From Apium graveolens (lineage: Eukaryota; Streptophyta; Magnoliopsida; Apiales; Apiaceae), in contig NW_027417489.1 of NCBI RefSeq assembly GCF_009905375.1, forward strand, positions 1-64,000: DNA of 64,000 nt, in the 5' to 3' direction. The position numbers were made by a program, and so were the translations under genes. Numbering within the stretch: the first letter of the stretch is position 1; every line of letters starts with the position of its first letter. The notes beneath the pieces were generated by a model that did not search any database, was not told the origin of the DNA, and saw only the letters and a list, made by a program, of their open reading frames with translations. This document shows, one piece after another, positions 33,432 through 45,738 of this stretch.

Positions 33432-36400
33432 ATGGTTAACGAAAGTGAGGTTATCGTTGGTGGTGGTAGCAGTTCGGGTGTAACTGCTGGGGCCATTGAT
33501 TGGACCACCTATAGTTTCCCACAGGCTGTTGAACTAACCGGTTTACCGGAGAAATTCAACGGTGGCATTGGCTTTTCTCGCTGGCAGAAAAGGATGAAGC
33601 TGTGGTTGACTATAAAGGGTCTGTGGCCGGTTGTGGAATATGAGAAACCAGTAGTGGATCAAGAGAAGGCTGACACAGTTAAGGCTTTTGCGAAGTGGGC
33701 TGAGAAGGATGGAGTGGCTAGAGCGGCCATTCTTGCGGCACTAACAAATACTTTGTTTGATGTCTATTCTTCTGATGCCTACTCTGCAAAACTCTTATGG
33801 GAGAAGCTGGACCAGACACATAATACTGACTCACAAGGTCTAGAAAAGTATTATGTGGCAAGGTTCCTCGAGTTCAAGCTGGTGGACAATAAGTCCATGA
33901 CTGAGTAGGTGCATGAGTTCGAGATGATAGTGCATGCTTTAAAGGAGTCTGGAATGAATCTCCCAGAGAAGTTCAAGGTGATGAGTGTGATTGAAAAACT
34001 CCCGAAGTCTTGGGAAGAGTTCTCTCTCTCCCTGAAAAGACAGAAAGGAGAGATCACCTGGACCAACCTTATGCTGGACATCTCGGTACAAGAACAACAC
34101 AAGTCCAAACAGGGACATGTGATGCCAACTGAACACGGTACCTCGAAGGTAAACATAGCAACTGTAGGACAAAAGAGGAAGGCTTTTGCTAAGAAAGCTA
34201 ATAGTAATAAACCTAAGAGTGACAAGGACAAGGCCAAGAAACCCAAGGCAAACAAACCATGCTGGTCTTGTGGGAAGGTTGGGCACTGGAGTAAGGACTG
34301 CCCTACGAAGAAAGCGAAGAAAACCGAGGTAGCACAAGCAAATGTTGTGCTTGGAACCGTAAGTGGGCCTGTAGTGAACATGGTTGTTGGTGAGGCTACG
34401 GCTTCTGAAACCAACGTTGACCGGTATGTATCCTACAACCCTGTGATATTTTCTACCTATCTGTCAAATGAATGGTTGATAGATACTGGAGCTAATGTAC
34501 ATATTTGTGCTGATATTAGTTTATTTGTATCTTATCAACAGAGTCATAGCCTGACTGTGAAGATGGGGAATGCTAGTGCTGCTCAAGTACATGGAGTTGG
34601 AAACGTGGATCTGAAGTTCCCTTCAGGACGTATTCTATCTCTGACGAGAGTGCATCATGTTCCCGACATGCGTAGAAATATAATAAGTGGAAGCTGTTTA
34701 GTTTCTAGTGGTTTTGAAATTTCGTTCAAGTGTAATAAAGTAGTTCTTATTCACACTGGTACATTCTTTGGCAAGGGTTACTTGTCAAATGGTTTATTTG
34801 TTATTAATGCGGATCCCGTTTTGGGAAGTTTGAATAATAATATTATTCCTACTGTTAATTATATTGAATCCTCAAATATATGGCATGCAAACTTTGGTGC
34901 TCTTAAGAACATGATGAACTTAGAGTTGATTCCAAAATATACCATAGAAAAGAATTCTAAATGTCAAGTATGTGTGTCTGCTAAACAGATAAGGAAACCT
35001 TTTCATAACGTTGTTAGGGATTCAGACTTGTTAGATTTAGTACACACTGATATTTGTGAATTTGGTGGTGTGTTGACCAAGGACCAGTTTAGATACTTCA
35101 TTACTTTTATAGATGATAGTAGTATATATTGTTATGTTTATTTACTTAGACATAAGGATGAAGCACTTAGTAAATTCATTATATATAAAACTGAAGTAGA
35201 AAAACAAACTAGTAAGTTACTTAAAAGATTGAGATCTGATAGAGGTGGTGAGTATACGAGTAATGCTTTTAATGAATTTTGTGCAAACAATGGTATAGTT
35301 CATGAAGTTACTCCACCATACACACCTGAGTCTAATGGGGTTGCTGAGCGAAAGAACAGAACATTTAAAGATATGATTAATAGTATGCTTATTAACTCTG
35401 GGTTGCCTAAATACATGTGGGGAGAGGCTCTAAATACGGCTTGCCATATTTTGAATAGAGTCCCTCTGAAACACATGGATAAAACACCCTTGGAGTTATG
35501 GAAAGGCAGGATGACTAGTCTTAAGTATCTTCGTGTGTGGGGGTGCCTTGCTAAGGTGCTTGTTCCTGAACACAAGAGAAAGAAACTAGGTCCAAAGACT
35601 GTTGACTGTATCTTTCTGGGCTATCTTGAAACCACTACAGCTATGAGATTTTTAGTGTTAAAATCTGACATAGATGGTATAGTGGCAAACACGATAGTTG
35701 AATTTCGAGATGCGACATTCTTTGAGGATGTCTACCCTATGAAGACTGGAATACCTGAAACGACTTCTGATGAAGATCCTACTCACACATCAAGTTCTAT
35801 TCCTGATCATGTGGAAAAGATGACAAATGTGGGGGCGGAACCTAGTAGTAGCTCTATTCCTAAGGAATTAGAGGAACCAAGGAGAAGTAAGCGTGCAAAA
35901 ATAGTCAAGGATTTTGGAGGTGATTTCATCACTTACAATATCGAGGACGAACCTTTAACTTTCCGGCAAGCTATGGATTCTTCTGAGTCAAGGCACTGGA
36001 AGGGCGCTGTCAAGAGTGAAATTGACTCTATTGTTTCCAATGGAACATGGGAGTTGGTTGATCTCCCTCCTGGGTGTTCTACTATTGGGTGCAAATGGGT
36101 CTTTAAAAGGAAGTTGAACCTTGACGGCTCAATAGATAAGTACAAAGCTAGACTGGTAGCTAAGGGTTTTAAGCAAAAGGAAGGAATTGATTATTTTGAT
36201 ACATACTCTCCGGTTGCAAGAATGGTAACAATCCGAATGCTTATAGCATTGGCTTCAGTCCATGGTCTTATCATTCATCAGATGGATGTAAAGACGGCTT
36301 TTCTTCATGGTGAACTTGAGGAAGAGATTTATATGGATCAGCCTGATGGATTTGTTGCATCAGGCAATGAAAGGAAAGTATGTAAGTTGATCAAGTCCAT

Positions 36401-37481
36401 CTATGGCTTGAAACAAGCTCCCAGAGATTGGCATAAAAAGTTTGATGAAACTATATTGCCTTTCAGTTATAAGATTAATGAAAGTGATAAGTGTGTCTAC
36501 ACTAAAGTTAAAGGTAATGAGTGTGTTATCTTGTGCCTATATGTGGATGATATTTTATTATTTGGAACCAATATTGAGATTATTAACGAGACTAAAGAAT
36601 TCTTGAAAAGGCATTTTGAAATGAAGGATATGGGTGAGGCAAGTGTGATTCTTGGAATCAAATTGATTCAGTCCACTGAAGGAATAACCTTGACTCAATC
36701 TCATTATATAGAGAAATCTATACTTGAGAAATATGGTTATTCACAGTGTAGAATCGCTAGTACACCTTATGATTCGAAAGTTGCCCTTGTCAAGAATACT
36801 TCAGGAGTGCCTGTGTCTCAGTTAAGGTATTCTCAGATTATTGGGAGCTTGCAGTATCTTGCTAACTGTACTAGACCAGATATTTCATATTCTGTGTCTA
36901 AATTGGCGAGATATACAAGCTGTCCAAACAGAACTCATTGGGATGCTCTTGATAGAGTACTTAGATATCTAAAAGGCACAATGTACCTTAGTTTACACTA
37001 CAGGAGATTTCCTGGTGTGCTTGAAGGGTACAGTGATGCAAGTTGGATAGCTAAGAAGTCTGGTTCCAATGGAGTGACTGGATACGTGTTCACCTTGGCT
37101 GGTGGAGCAATATCCTGGAAGTCAAGCAGACAGACTATTATTACTCGGTCTACTTTTGAGGCTGAGTTGTGTGCACTTGATGCCACAGGGACGGAGGCTG
37201 AATGGTTACACGGACTTATGTCTGCAATACCTGTAGTAAGCAGACCGCTCCCTGCTATTGCTATTCACTGTGATAGTCGAACAACTATCGACAAGATTAG
37301 CAGTAAAAAGCATAATGCTAAAACTAAGAGACACATCCAAGTTAGACTCAAGTCTATAAGGGGTTTAGTGACTGATAGGATCATAGCTATAGAGTTCATA
37401 GGAACTCAGAATAATATAGCTGATCCTCTTACTAAAGGACTGGAACCTGCAGTGGTCCTTAAGTCAAGGTTGGGGATGTGA
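33432..37481 (+). pseudogene. Element E gag-pol polyprotein (one in-frame TAG)
   Basis: A single frame of about 1,349 residues, with TAG at 33906-33908 (codon 159), where family members have Gln in MTEQVHEFE; one C-to-T change explains it. Start chosen at MVNESEVIVGGG, the first Met after the LTR. Domains: gag (about 20-260), zinc knuckle CWSCGKVGHWSKDC (277), protease WLIDTGANVHIC (348), integrase with intact Asp (HTDIC, about 539), Asp (LRSDRGGEY) and Glu (NGVAERKNRT, about 638), reverse transcriptase [18 protein letters not shown] and YVDDILLFG (about 1037), RNase H YSDASW and STFEAELCALDA, ending DPLTKGLEPAVVL. All visible catalytic residues are intact. The HHCC site is atypical (HANFGALKNMM). 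Only the TAG prevents a full product. Confidence 0.95.
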
Positions 37482-38013
37482 TTGTCAACCCATCATAATT
37501 CATCAACAGTGGGAACCCAATACACATGAGAGGAGATCCCTCGAAGTGTATTCAATGGGTAATAACAAGCTGTAAGGATGAGTTGGTAGTACCTTTGCTA
37601 CATAGATGATACTATAGTATCTGAGTCTATCCCCTGTAAACCTAGAAGGTACTGACACTGCCAGAAAAGCAAGAGTGTTAAAACTCTGAATGGGATCAAG
37701 TCATTTGACGTCCCAGCTAAGCGAATGTAATTGTGTGGTTGCAATTAGATGATAGGGTTAATCCTTGAAGCATTCGACGAACAGGATCGAGACATGACCA
37801 TTAATGTCTCAAAGCCGTAGATTGGCACCATAACCTTTGACTTGTCGTCGTCTATGGAATATGGTTATACTAAACGGATTAAGATTCAAGGTGAAATATT
37901 CCATCTGAGTCCGATAGCCATTGAAGTAGAGGAATTAGGAGGGTTCAAACCCGGAAGGGTACCGACTCTGAAAAACAAGTCATGATGGGAAATTGATCAC
38001 ATTTCTGTATGGA
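37482..38013 (+). other. Element E 3' untranslated spacer
   Basis: About 530 bp between pol and the polypurine tract. No open frame of note. Unlike A and D, there is no accessory gene. Confidence 0.8.
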
Positions 38014-38025
38014 TTTGTGGGGGAT
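38014..38025 (+). promoter_or_regulatory. Polypurine tract of element E
   Basis: TTTGTGGGGGAT lies directly before the 3' LTR. No stable hairpin abuts it, in contrast to A, D and F. Confidence 0.85.
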
Positions 38026-39409
38026 TGTTAGAAAATTAGGATTTTAGAGCTTAATTTAATTATGTTCTTGATGTTAATCCTAAAATCTAATGATTGGAAA
38101 TTGTTCAATGATATTTGAACTTAAATTTTCATGTATGGTTTTAAGAATTTTCTTAATGAAATCCATATGAAATGAGAGTTGAAAGTAGCTTGGAAAAGCT
38201 TGGAAAATTTGAGAATGTTTGTCCCACATTGAAATAAATAAAGGGGGTTGTGTGCTTTATATGGTATTACCCACATGAGTAGTATACAACTACTAAGGTG
38301 TGTGATGGTCCATTGTGTTGTTGTGTGCTTCACGCGCACACACACACACACGCGCGCGCCCGCCCCGCCACGCACCGCACCGGACCGGGTCGGGTCGGGT
38401 CGAAGGGCGATTTGGGAGAATGTCTCGGCGTCTCGCGTACGCGAGGCGACCTGGGCGAGGATTTTATTTATTTGAGAATTATTTTAATTCGAATTTATTT
38501 ATCGGTGATTGGATTATTGGGCTGGGTTCTGAAATAGGCTAAGTAGTCTAAATATATTGAACCTGCAAATAATCTGATCTGTAACAAGTTCTGATATTAG
38601 AATCAGAACTTAAGAACTGATGAATAAAATCAGAACTTAACAAGTTCTGATATCAGAATCAGAACTTAAGTACTGATGAGTCGAATCAGAACTTAAGTAC
38701 TGATGAGTTAAATCAGAACTTAACTTAAGTTCTGATAATAATGTGGGTGTTAATGTGAAAAGCTGTTACAAATAATTTAAATTCAAAAGCTGATCAGTTT
38801 TGATTTTTTCATTAATGAATTCAAAATCTGATCAGTTTTTATTTTTTATTAATGAAGCAGTTTAATTCAGACATTAAGTGTGTTGACAGTTTCATTTTTC
38901 CTCTCCTATAAATAGAGGCTAAACTGAATGAATAAAGAAATACAACACACTACATTCTCATATCTTCTCTTCAACCTCTCTGCATTTCTCTCCCACAAGA
39001 ACTGAAGTGCTGATATTTTCCGGCGACTGAGGTGCTGGTCGAAGTGGAGGTTTTGTTGCTGCTGTTAACATAAACTCCGAGCTGTTTTATCCTGGTGGAG
39101 ATATTGCGCACATCCCAAACGCAGCAGGTAGGGGGCAATAATCTCTTCAAGAGCAGCCAGGACTTCGAGCAAGGCCTGGTGACTCAGCTATAATCATTTT
39201 CTTGGCGTTTTGTATCTGTAAACCTTTATTTCAGTCACTGTTGAAAGCTATGGTTTCGGGTACATCTTTCTTTCTCTCTACGTTATTTCAGTTACTGATT
39301 TTGTTTACCTGCATGTTTTGTTTTGTTAACTGTGGTCTTGGCCTAAACTTGTTAAATTCTTTATACACTTGCCTCTATGTTGCTATACTTGTTAGTGAGA
39401 TTCTCAACA
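38026..39409 (+). repeat. 3' LTR of element E
   Basis: Near-identical copy of 32020-33393 with a longer CA/CG run and one extra GGGTC unit. TATA box at 38907-38915. It ends CTCAACA. Confidence 0.92.
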
Positions 39410-39514
39410 ACATCAATAACTTAGTGCCCATTACCTCTAGCTCTTTTCTGAATGTAGATCTGCTGCATTACTGGAATTTTGCTACTTATGAGTGTGTGTC
39501 TTTGTTTATATCTA

Positions 39515-39773
39515 CTCCCTACATCCTATTATATGATTTCTATTTTGACTTCCGACACTATTCATATTAAGCTATTGATTATTAATTTACGTATAATCTA
39601 TAAGATCAAATATAGTCATGAGTGATTTTGTTGAATTCGTATTTATGAGTATTTTAATACAATAAAGTTTTTATATTTAATACTAATATGAAATTAAAAA
39701 TATTAATAATCAAAAGTATGCATTGACAAACGTGTCTAACACAAAGAGTAAACGTTTTTAGAGACGGAAGGAG
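39515..39773. mobile_element. Stowaway-like MITE, 259 bp
   Basis: CTCCCTACATCC at the left and GACGGAAGGAG at the right form imperfect inverted ends, flanked by TA on both sides (39513-39514 and 39774-39775). The interior is AT-rich with no coding sequence. Confidence 0.6.
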
Positions 39774-39908
39774 TACTATTTAGCTAGGTGCTGTCAATTA
39801 TCTGTCCACACATGTATGTGTAAATAAATATGTGTAGAAACCAATTTCTATTCTGTATGTCTCGGTTTTTTTGCTTAGTGTATGTTTCATTTCCAATATA
39901 CCTAGACC

Positions 39909-40689
39909 TAGGGGTGAACATGGGTCGGGCTGGACGGGTTAGAGCATTGAATCAAATCAACCCACTGTATTCGGTTTACAAAAATTCGAATCCGTTAACC
40001 CTAAAAAATATATATAACCCAACCCTATAATTTATACATTGAGTTGGGTCGGGTTGCATTGCGTCGGGTTATTATCTTGTCAAAGTCACAAAGTAATTTG
40101 AGAAACAACAATTGTATAATTTAAAACACTGCAATCAATTTTAATTATCTCCACAAAACATATGTACAGATGTACATTATTCGTGCTATTTAATGATTAT
40201 TTGACGAGAAACGTATAAGACTTAGTATCTTGAAAAACATATAATATTGTTCGAATAATAATATTTACCACACTTATCACATTTGCAGATCTTCTCATAA
40301 AAAAACATTTGCAGTTGAGTTCTTTATCTGATTCAACATTTAAAGTTTGAATATTGTCAGTAGATCGTAAAATAATTAGTTACCAACGTTACCATGAACA
40401 TCATCTATTATAACACTATAACAATCACACAAGTGCAAAATTGATTCCAACTTATGAATACATCAATAATTTTAATTTAAAATTGGACTGGTATTATGTA
40501 AATGGGTTGGATTGGGTTGGATAAAGATTGATATTTCATAAACTCTAACCCAACCCAACCTAACATATTCAAGTTAATATAAAACGAACCCAACTATATT
40601 TCGAGTTTCGGTAGGCTCGGTTTATTCGACCAAAAATAAGGGGTGGGCTGGGTCGGTTTCGCGGGTTGGTCGGTTTTTGTTGACCCCTA
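39909..40689. mobile_element. hAT-like MITE with GGTTGGGTCGG subterminal repeats
   Basis: The ends TAGGGGTGAACA and TGTTGACCCCTA are inverted. Clusters of GGGTCGGG/CCCAACCC flank an AT-rich centre. The flanks CCTAGACC and CCTAGTTG match in 5 of 8 bases, as in a worn 8-bp hAT duplication. Confidence 0.55.
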
Positions 40690-41618
40690 CCTAGTTGCGT
40701 GCTCTGTATTCTTTTAATGAGGGAGTATCTTTGTTCAAGAAACAAAAGAGTATTTAAGCATCTCCAATAAACTAGTTAAATGACGCCCTAAATTTAAAAT
40801 ATAAGAAATTTGACATAAATATCACTCCAAGAGACTAGTTATTCGTTTCTTAAAAATTTGACATATTTCTCATCTTCCTCATACAGTCGCGTAAATTAGG
40901 GTATGCAAGAAGTTCAATCGCACAGGCCCGCAATCTACAACGGCCCCAAAAAATACCTAATCCATTATGTATAGTATGTATCCAAAAATTAGAATTGAAA
41001 CTCTGCACCTAGATTTTTGGCTACAGTCCATCATAAGATTCGTTAAACTTGTTTTTTTTGTTTTGCATAAATTCATTTAAATATAAATTTACTTGCCTAT
41101 GCTTTTTTTAACAAATAGAAGACGGAAAAACTGTATTTATAGCACATGGTCTCCAATATAGTTGAGTTGGCCTGTCATCATTTTTAAGAAATCCTATCTC
41201 ATTCCATATTTTATTTTTATGAATAAAATAACACAGATATGCACAAACATATCTTCTTTCTTCACACACCTTATATTTCTATTTCCATATCTAAAAGTGA
41301 GTTCTTACTCTCATACCGAAGACGTCACGGGCTCCAACCCTCTCTGATGTTGTTTACACAAATCCAACAATAGCTACATCACAAGAAGGATCCAATTACG
41401 ATGTCGTAAGAACCAGACCCTGGATTGGAGTTGCCTGTCACTTAATTAGTAACTAGTTAACCATCCTATCTCTTTTTGGACTCATCCGTCTCGATTTTGA
41501 ATGTTATGGAACCAAGTTGCTCAAAAAGTACAATTAATTAGACACTAATTAGTTATGGTCAAGTATTGCCTCGTATTTTCAACCACAAAAGGCTTGCAGG
41601 CTCAGTGATGGGGTGTAT
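40690..41618. other. Unassigned spacer
   Basis: No gene seen. AGCATCTCCAATA near 40757 resembles a MITE terminus, and a block at about 41300-41440 (GAAGACGTCACGGGCTCC and so on) resembles the R/U5 part of a gypsy LTR. Neither could be bounded. Confidence 0.35.
41611..41618. repeat. 8-bp target duplication of the hAT element (left)
   Basis: GGGTGTAT, identical to 45499-45506. Confidence 0.9.
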
Positions 41619-41629
41619 TAGGGGGAGCA

Positions 41630-41795
41630 AACCTCAGATCGGTTAGGTTTTTAGATAAAACCGGAACCGGAACCGGAAGTCATCGGTTTTTAAAATTAAA
41701 AACTGCAACTGCAACAGATTCATCGAATTGGTTTCGGTTTTAAAAACTTCGGATCGGTTTATATCGGTTCATTTTCGGGTATAAAATCGGTTAAA
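41630..41795. promoter_or_regulatory. Subterminal CGGTTT-type repeats, left end of hAT
   Basis: About ten CGGTT/AACCGG words in 165 bp, matched by a similar cluster at 45310-45480. In Ac the transposase binds AAACGG-type repeats near the ends; a similar role here is inference. Confidence 0.6.
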
Positions 41796-42344
41796 AAAAA
41801 TATTGCATAATGTCTAAGAATCGTGTATAAAGACGATTTTTCTTATATATTTTGCATTGTTAGAATGTCTTACTTATGTAATTGCGAGAAAACAGACAAG
41901 TAACAAAAATTAATACTCCATATTGCATTATCCTGGAAGTTAATAATCTTAACAGACTCAATCTCGTAATGCCAAACTATGTGCTACTACATTATGCACA
42001 GTTCTACATATAATGACTGCGAATTACCCATTTATAGCTATATGCACTGAATTGAGTCTACTAACTTGACACCGAAACCTAAAGAACTTTAATACATCCA
42101 AATGTCTATTTTTATACTCTGATCATGATAGAAAAATGACCAAAATCGCTTCACTCATTCTTGATACCAATCATTAATTTCCCAAATAACACAGGCTTCC
42201 AGAATAACACTAGATTCCTTGCCAGACATTAGCTCTCGGTTCATTTCCCCAAACCTTTTTCGACAGTTGAAAAATCAGATGCTCATTGTATGTCAGAAAA
42301 TCATCATCAGTAAGATTCTTGCCTCTCTCTTCCACAATTGAGTT

Positions 42345-42462
42345 TTACCTAGTCTGGAACTTAAAGACTTTATCCCTCAAACGGTCTTCATCAACAAGCC
42401 CCATGTTTCTACGATTGGTATTGATAAAATCAGCCAGAGAACGCGCATCAGCTGACAGGCTG
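42345..42462 (-). other. Exon-like segment inside the hAT element
   Basis: On the minus strand TTTGCAG precedes an open segment translating SADARSLADFINTNRRNMG and onward, which ends at AG/GTAAAA, a plausible donor site. A second open piece (LTDDDFLTYNEHLIFQLSK) follows. I do not recognise the protein. It may be an exon of the transposase 3' part or captured host sequence. Confidence 0.35.
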
Positions 42463-43879
42463 CAAAGATTAAGATTCACCAAGATATGAGTTTAAAATGA
42501 GTTATTTCATATTTCTACAGTTTCAGCTCATTTAGTAGCAGTCCATTTTTCAAGCACACTGGTTCTTAATTTGCAAAAAATATATATACAAAAAACTCTT
42601 TTTTAACCACGTGAATGTTCTATACAACAAGATAATTCTTTCTACTTGACAAGCTGATCTAAATAGCTAGCAATTTTAGCTGCAATGCCAATCCTAAGGC
42701 TGATAATTAGCGAAAATGCATTAAACTCTTAGAACACCATAATCAAACACTAGGCATCACAGACAACTTAAAATTATGATAAAACTTATTCACATTCATT
42801 GTCAGAAATACTTAAACTAACAACCAACACAAATCCACAACTTATGAGCAGATAGAGTGAAGCAGCAACAAGGGCACAAATTTCCATTTATCAACGAAAG
42901 ATTCATGTCGGCAATCACGTAATCACCACAAGCATTTAAAGTATTTGAGCCCAAGAAGCTCAAGCACCTGAACCAAACATATATATAACTCAATCCAATA
43001 CCAAATAAGAAACATTTAAAAATAACTCACTATAAAGGAAGATAATAATATCCCTAACTATTATATAATAATTATATTAGAATACTTTACAAGATTATCA
43101 AATTAAATTCATTTTAGCAATCATTTAAGTGTTAGCCTTGTATTAGCTCAAACATGGCATGCCAATGCAAACCAAAAAGAAAAAAAATGAGAACAAATGC
43201 AGACAGAGGCAATTATGTGACAACTAGACCAGGACAGGAAAATGCAGCCCATACAACCAAGTCCAGGTAAAAATGGATAATGGTCACAAGTAACAAAACT
43301 ACAAAGCAAATGACAAGAATATAAATATATTCATTGGAGTGCTTTCTAAGAAGGCATACAAATAATGGACATATATTAACCATCTTAGAGTAATTTTTTT
43401 TTTGATAATTACTAAATTCAAGGTTATACCAAATTCACAGAAAAAGCAAGAGTTATACCTACAAAATACTCCTACGGGTTCAGGCTAATCATCAATGCCC
43501 AGGTGGTCAAATGATTTTCCAATTTTCAGCTCATCTGGATAATAGAGAGTAGATAGTACATATGGTGAATACCAATTTTCTAGGCAGTAACACTAAATAT
43601 GATTTAAATAACATTACAGTAACACAAAACTACAGAAATTACCATTTTCCAGTTGTTCGTGTTGTAAATACTCTTCTGGCTAATAAGCTCAACATTATCC
43701 ATCTTAAAGAATGCATTATAGTCGGTATCTTCATGAATCATTCTTATAAAAGCTCCCTCATATTTAATTGCAACCTCCAACATGGTGTAAGTTGAATTCC
43801 ACCTAGTATCAACATCAAGTCATACAATTTTATCACATTTTATTTTCTCTCTTTCTACACATTTTTTAAACTTGTCAAG

Positions 43880-44797
43880 TCTCACGGGCGACGACCTAAC
43901 ATATCTAGTGGCATTTCGGATTCTAGCAATTGAATCATGTTAATCTTTCAAACCATCCTTCACCACTAAATTTAATATGTGAGCACAATATCGCATGTGT
44001 AGAAATTTATTCTCTAAAATAGCCTCTGGTCCTCTAAGGATTTTCTTTAAATGTGAGATTGCTTTATCATTTGAGGATGCATTATCTAATGTGATGGTAT
44101 ATACACGATCTATCCCTCAGTTTACAAATAAATCAAGTAGCATCTTTCCGATTGCAACCCCTTTATGACTTCCAATTTGTGAAAAATTTAAAATTCTTTT
44201 ACAGATCAGCCAATCACCATTAATCCAATGATCCGTAAGGCACATATAATTAATATTTTGAATCAGAGGTCTAAGCATCCGTTGTGAATGAGACTCTTTG
44301 AGATAACAAAGACTTTTTTAATTTTACTAACTCTTCACTATATATTTTAAAACAATCTCTTGCAATTGTCCATCTACTTGGCATCTTAAACCTTGGTTCC
44401 GCCTCATTTATTAATTCTTTAAACCCTTCATGTTCCACAATCCTAAAGGGTTGATTATCTTTAATACACATTAAAGCAAGTTTTTTCTTAACCTCTCTTG
44501 ATTAAACTCATGAGCTTCAACAGTATAAAATTTATCATCCTTTGATAACTTTTCAAATCGCAATGTCCTTTGTAATTTATAAAGATTGGTACGTAGGGGT
44601 GATTTAGCACATACCGTTCTCAAGTGATTCATAATTTCCGATGTACCATTTTGTGTATTGCATCCCATTATCACACCACGAAACTTGCACTTGGATTTCT
44701 CCTTACCAATTGGAAGGCCCGGTATTCGATTAAAATAATACCGAAGCTGCCTTTGTCCCAGTCTGCTCACAATTTTCCTATTCTTTATTATCACCAT
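43880..44797 (-). pseudogene. hAT transposase (BED finger and N-terminal region), decayed
   Basis: The minus-strand frame at 44797-44471 has a worn BED zinc finger (KSKCKFRGV ... TSEIMNHLRTVCAKSP). After a frame break, 44471-44271 reads IKDNQPFRIVEHEGFKELI, PRFKMPSRWTIARDCF and VSFTTDA, hallmarks of plant hAT transposases just before the catalytic RNase H-like fold. Beyond this, VYTITLDNASSNDKAISHLK and MRYCAHILNLVVKDGLKD (near 44100-43950) are the middle part of the catalytic domain, split by stops. The dimerisation domain at the C-terminus was not found. It once catalysed excision and insertion of the element; it cannot now. Confidence 0.88.
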
Positions 44798-45498
44798 TTA
44801 CTTCTTCATTTTCCAAGTTCACAATCAGAAGTATCTACAAACAAAACAAACATTACTCAGTGCAGACAATCAAGAATTTAACTATGTTAAACTCATTTCT
44901 AAACATATTCGGAGTATAGTGTAAGTAATACAGATCAATGTCGTACCTCATTTATCGAATGTTGAGGCTCTTGAGGCGATTCTTGAGAAGCTTCTGGCTG
45001 AGAAATTCGATTAATTGATGGCCCATACATGATTTAGATGTGTTTGTTGCTTCAGTATGTATCGAATATATCTATTGTTATGAGTGGAGTGGGAAATTGA
45101 AAATTACCTACAAGGATCGAGAAAAATTAGGGATTAATTGAGTGTACTGTTATAGTGTTATTGGACTTATAAATATTTTGTAAGGCCCAATAGACAGCCT
45201 ATTACTCATACTGCTAGTCTGCTATTGAGTTCCAGCCACAATGTTATTTAATTTGATGTTCCATATATATACATATATTTGTTAATTCTAAATATATATA
45301 TATATATTTAAATAATCAGTTCGGTTCGGTTTTTCTCGGATCGGTTTGGACCTAAAACCGAAACTGGAAAATTATCATCGGATCGGATTTTATACTTTTC
45401 GGTTTTGTATCGGTTCGGGTTTGTGCGGATCGGTTTTTTGTGAATTTTACCGGTTTCGGATCAGTTTCAGTTTTTGTTCGTTTTTTTACTCTGCCTTA

Positions 45499-45506
45499 GG
45501 GTGTAT
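45499..45506. repeat. 8-bp target duplication of the hAT element (right)
   Basis: GGGTGTAT, identical to 41611-41618. Confidence 0.9.
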
Positions 45507-45733
45507 ACATGAAAAGCAACTCTAATAAATTTCCAAATGAGCTCCTAAATTAATTTTTGAGGAAATAATAAAAATATACTTCGACAAACTCCTAAACCTT
45601 CTTCCAACACTTAAAAAGTCTCCATTCCTCTGAAAGAGTATCTCTCCTCTTCCCTCACCTCTCCCTACTCCATTTTTTATTAATATACATTTCTTCCTTA
45701 CAGCTTTCTACCAATTTTAAATTTCTTTCTTAA

Positions 45734-45738
45734 AACAT
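45734..45738. repeat. Target site duplication of element D (left), AACAT
   Basis: Equals AACAT at 58884-58888. Confidence 0.93.

Larger units (their letters stand above)
32020..39409 (+). mobile_element. Element E: young, nearly intact Ty1/copia retrotransposon, plus strand
   Basis: 7,390 bp with LTRs of 1374 and 1384 bp, a single gag-pol frame broken only by one TAG, and a 3' spacer ending in a polypurine tract. By eye the LTRs differ by about six to eight substitutions plus small repeat-length indels, so it is the youngest dated element here. The LTR-to-ATG leader is only 38 bp and contains no primer-binding site I recognise. Confidence 0.94.
41619..45498 (-). mobile_element. hAT transposon, 3.9 kb, with 8-bp target duplication
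   Basis: The ends TAGGGGGAGCAAA and (inverted) TAAGGCAGAGTAAA are imperfect terminal repeats, and GGGTGTAT is repeated exactly on both sides. Both subterminal regions are crowded with CGGTTTT/AAACCGG/ATCGGTT motifs, like the transposase-binding repeats of Ac-type elements. The minus strand carries a decayed hAT transposase. Confidence 0.88.

Noticed and set aside
44624..44881. Plus-strand frame opposite the hAT transposase
   Set aside because: Shadow of the minus-strand BED-finger coding region; no features of its own.
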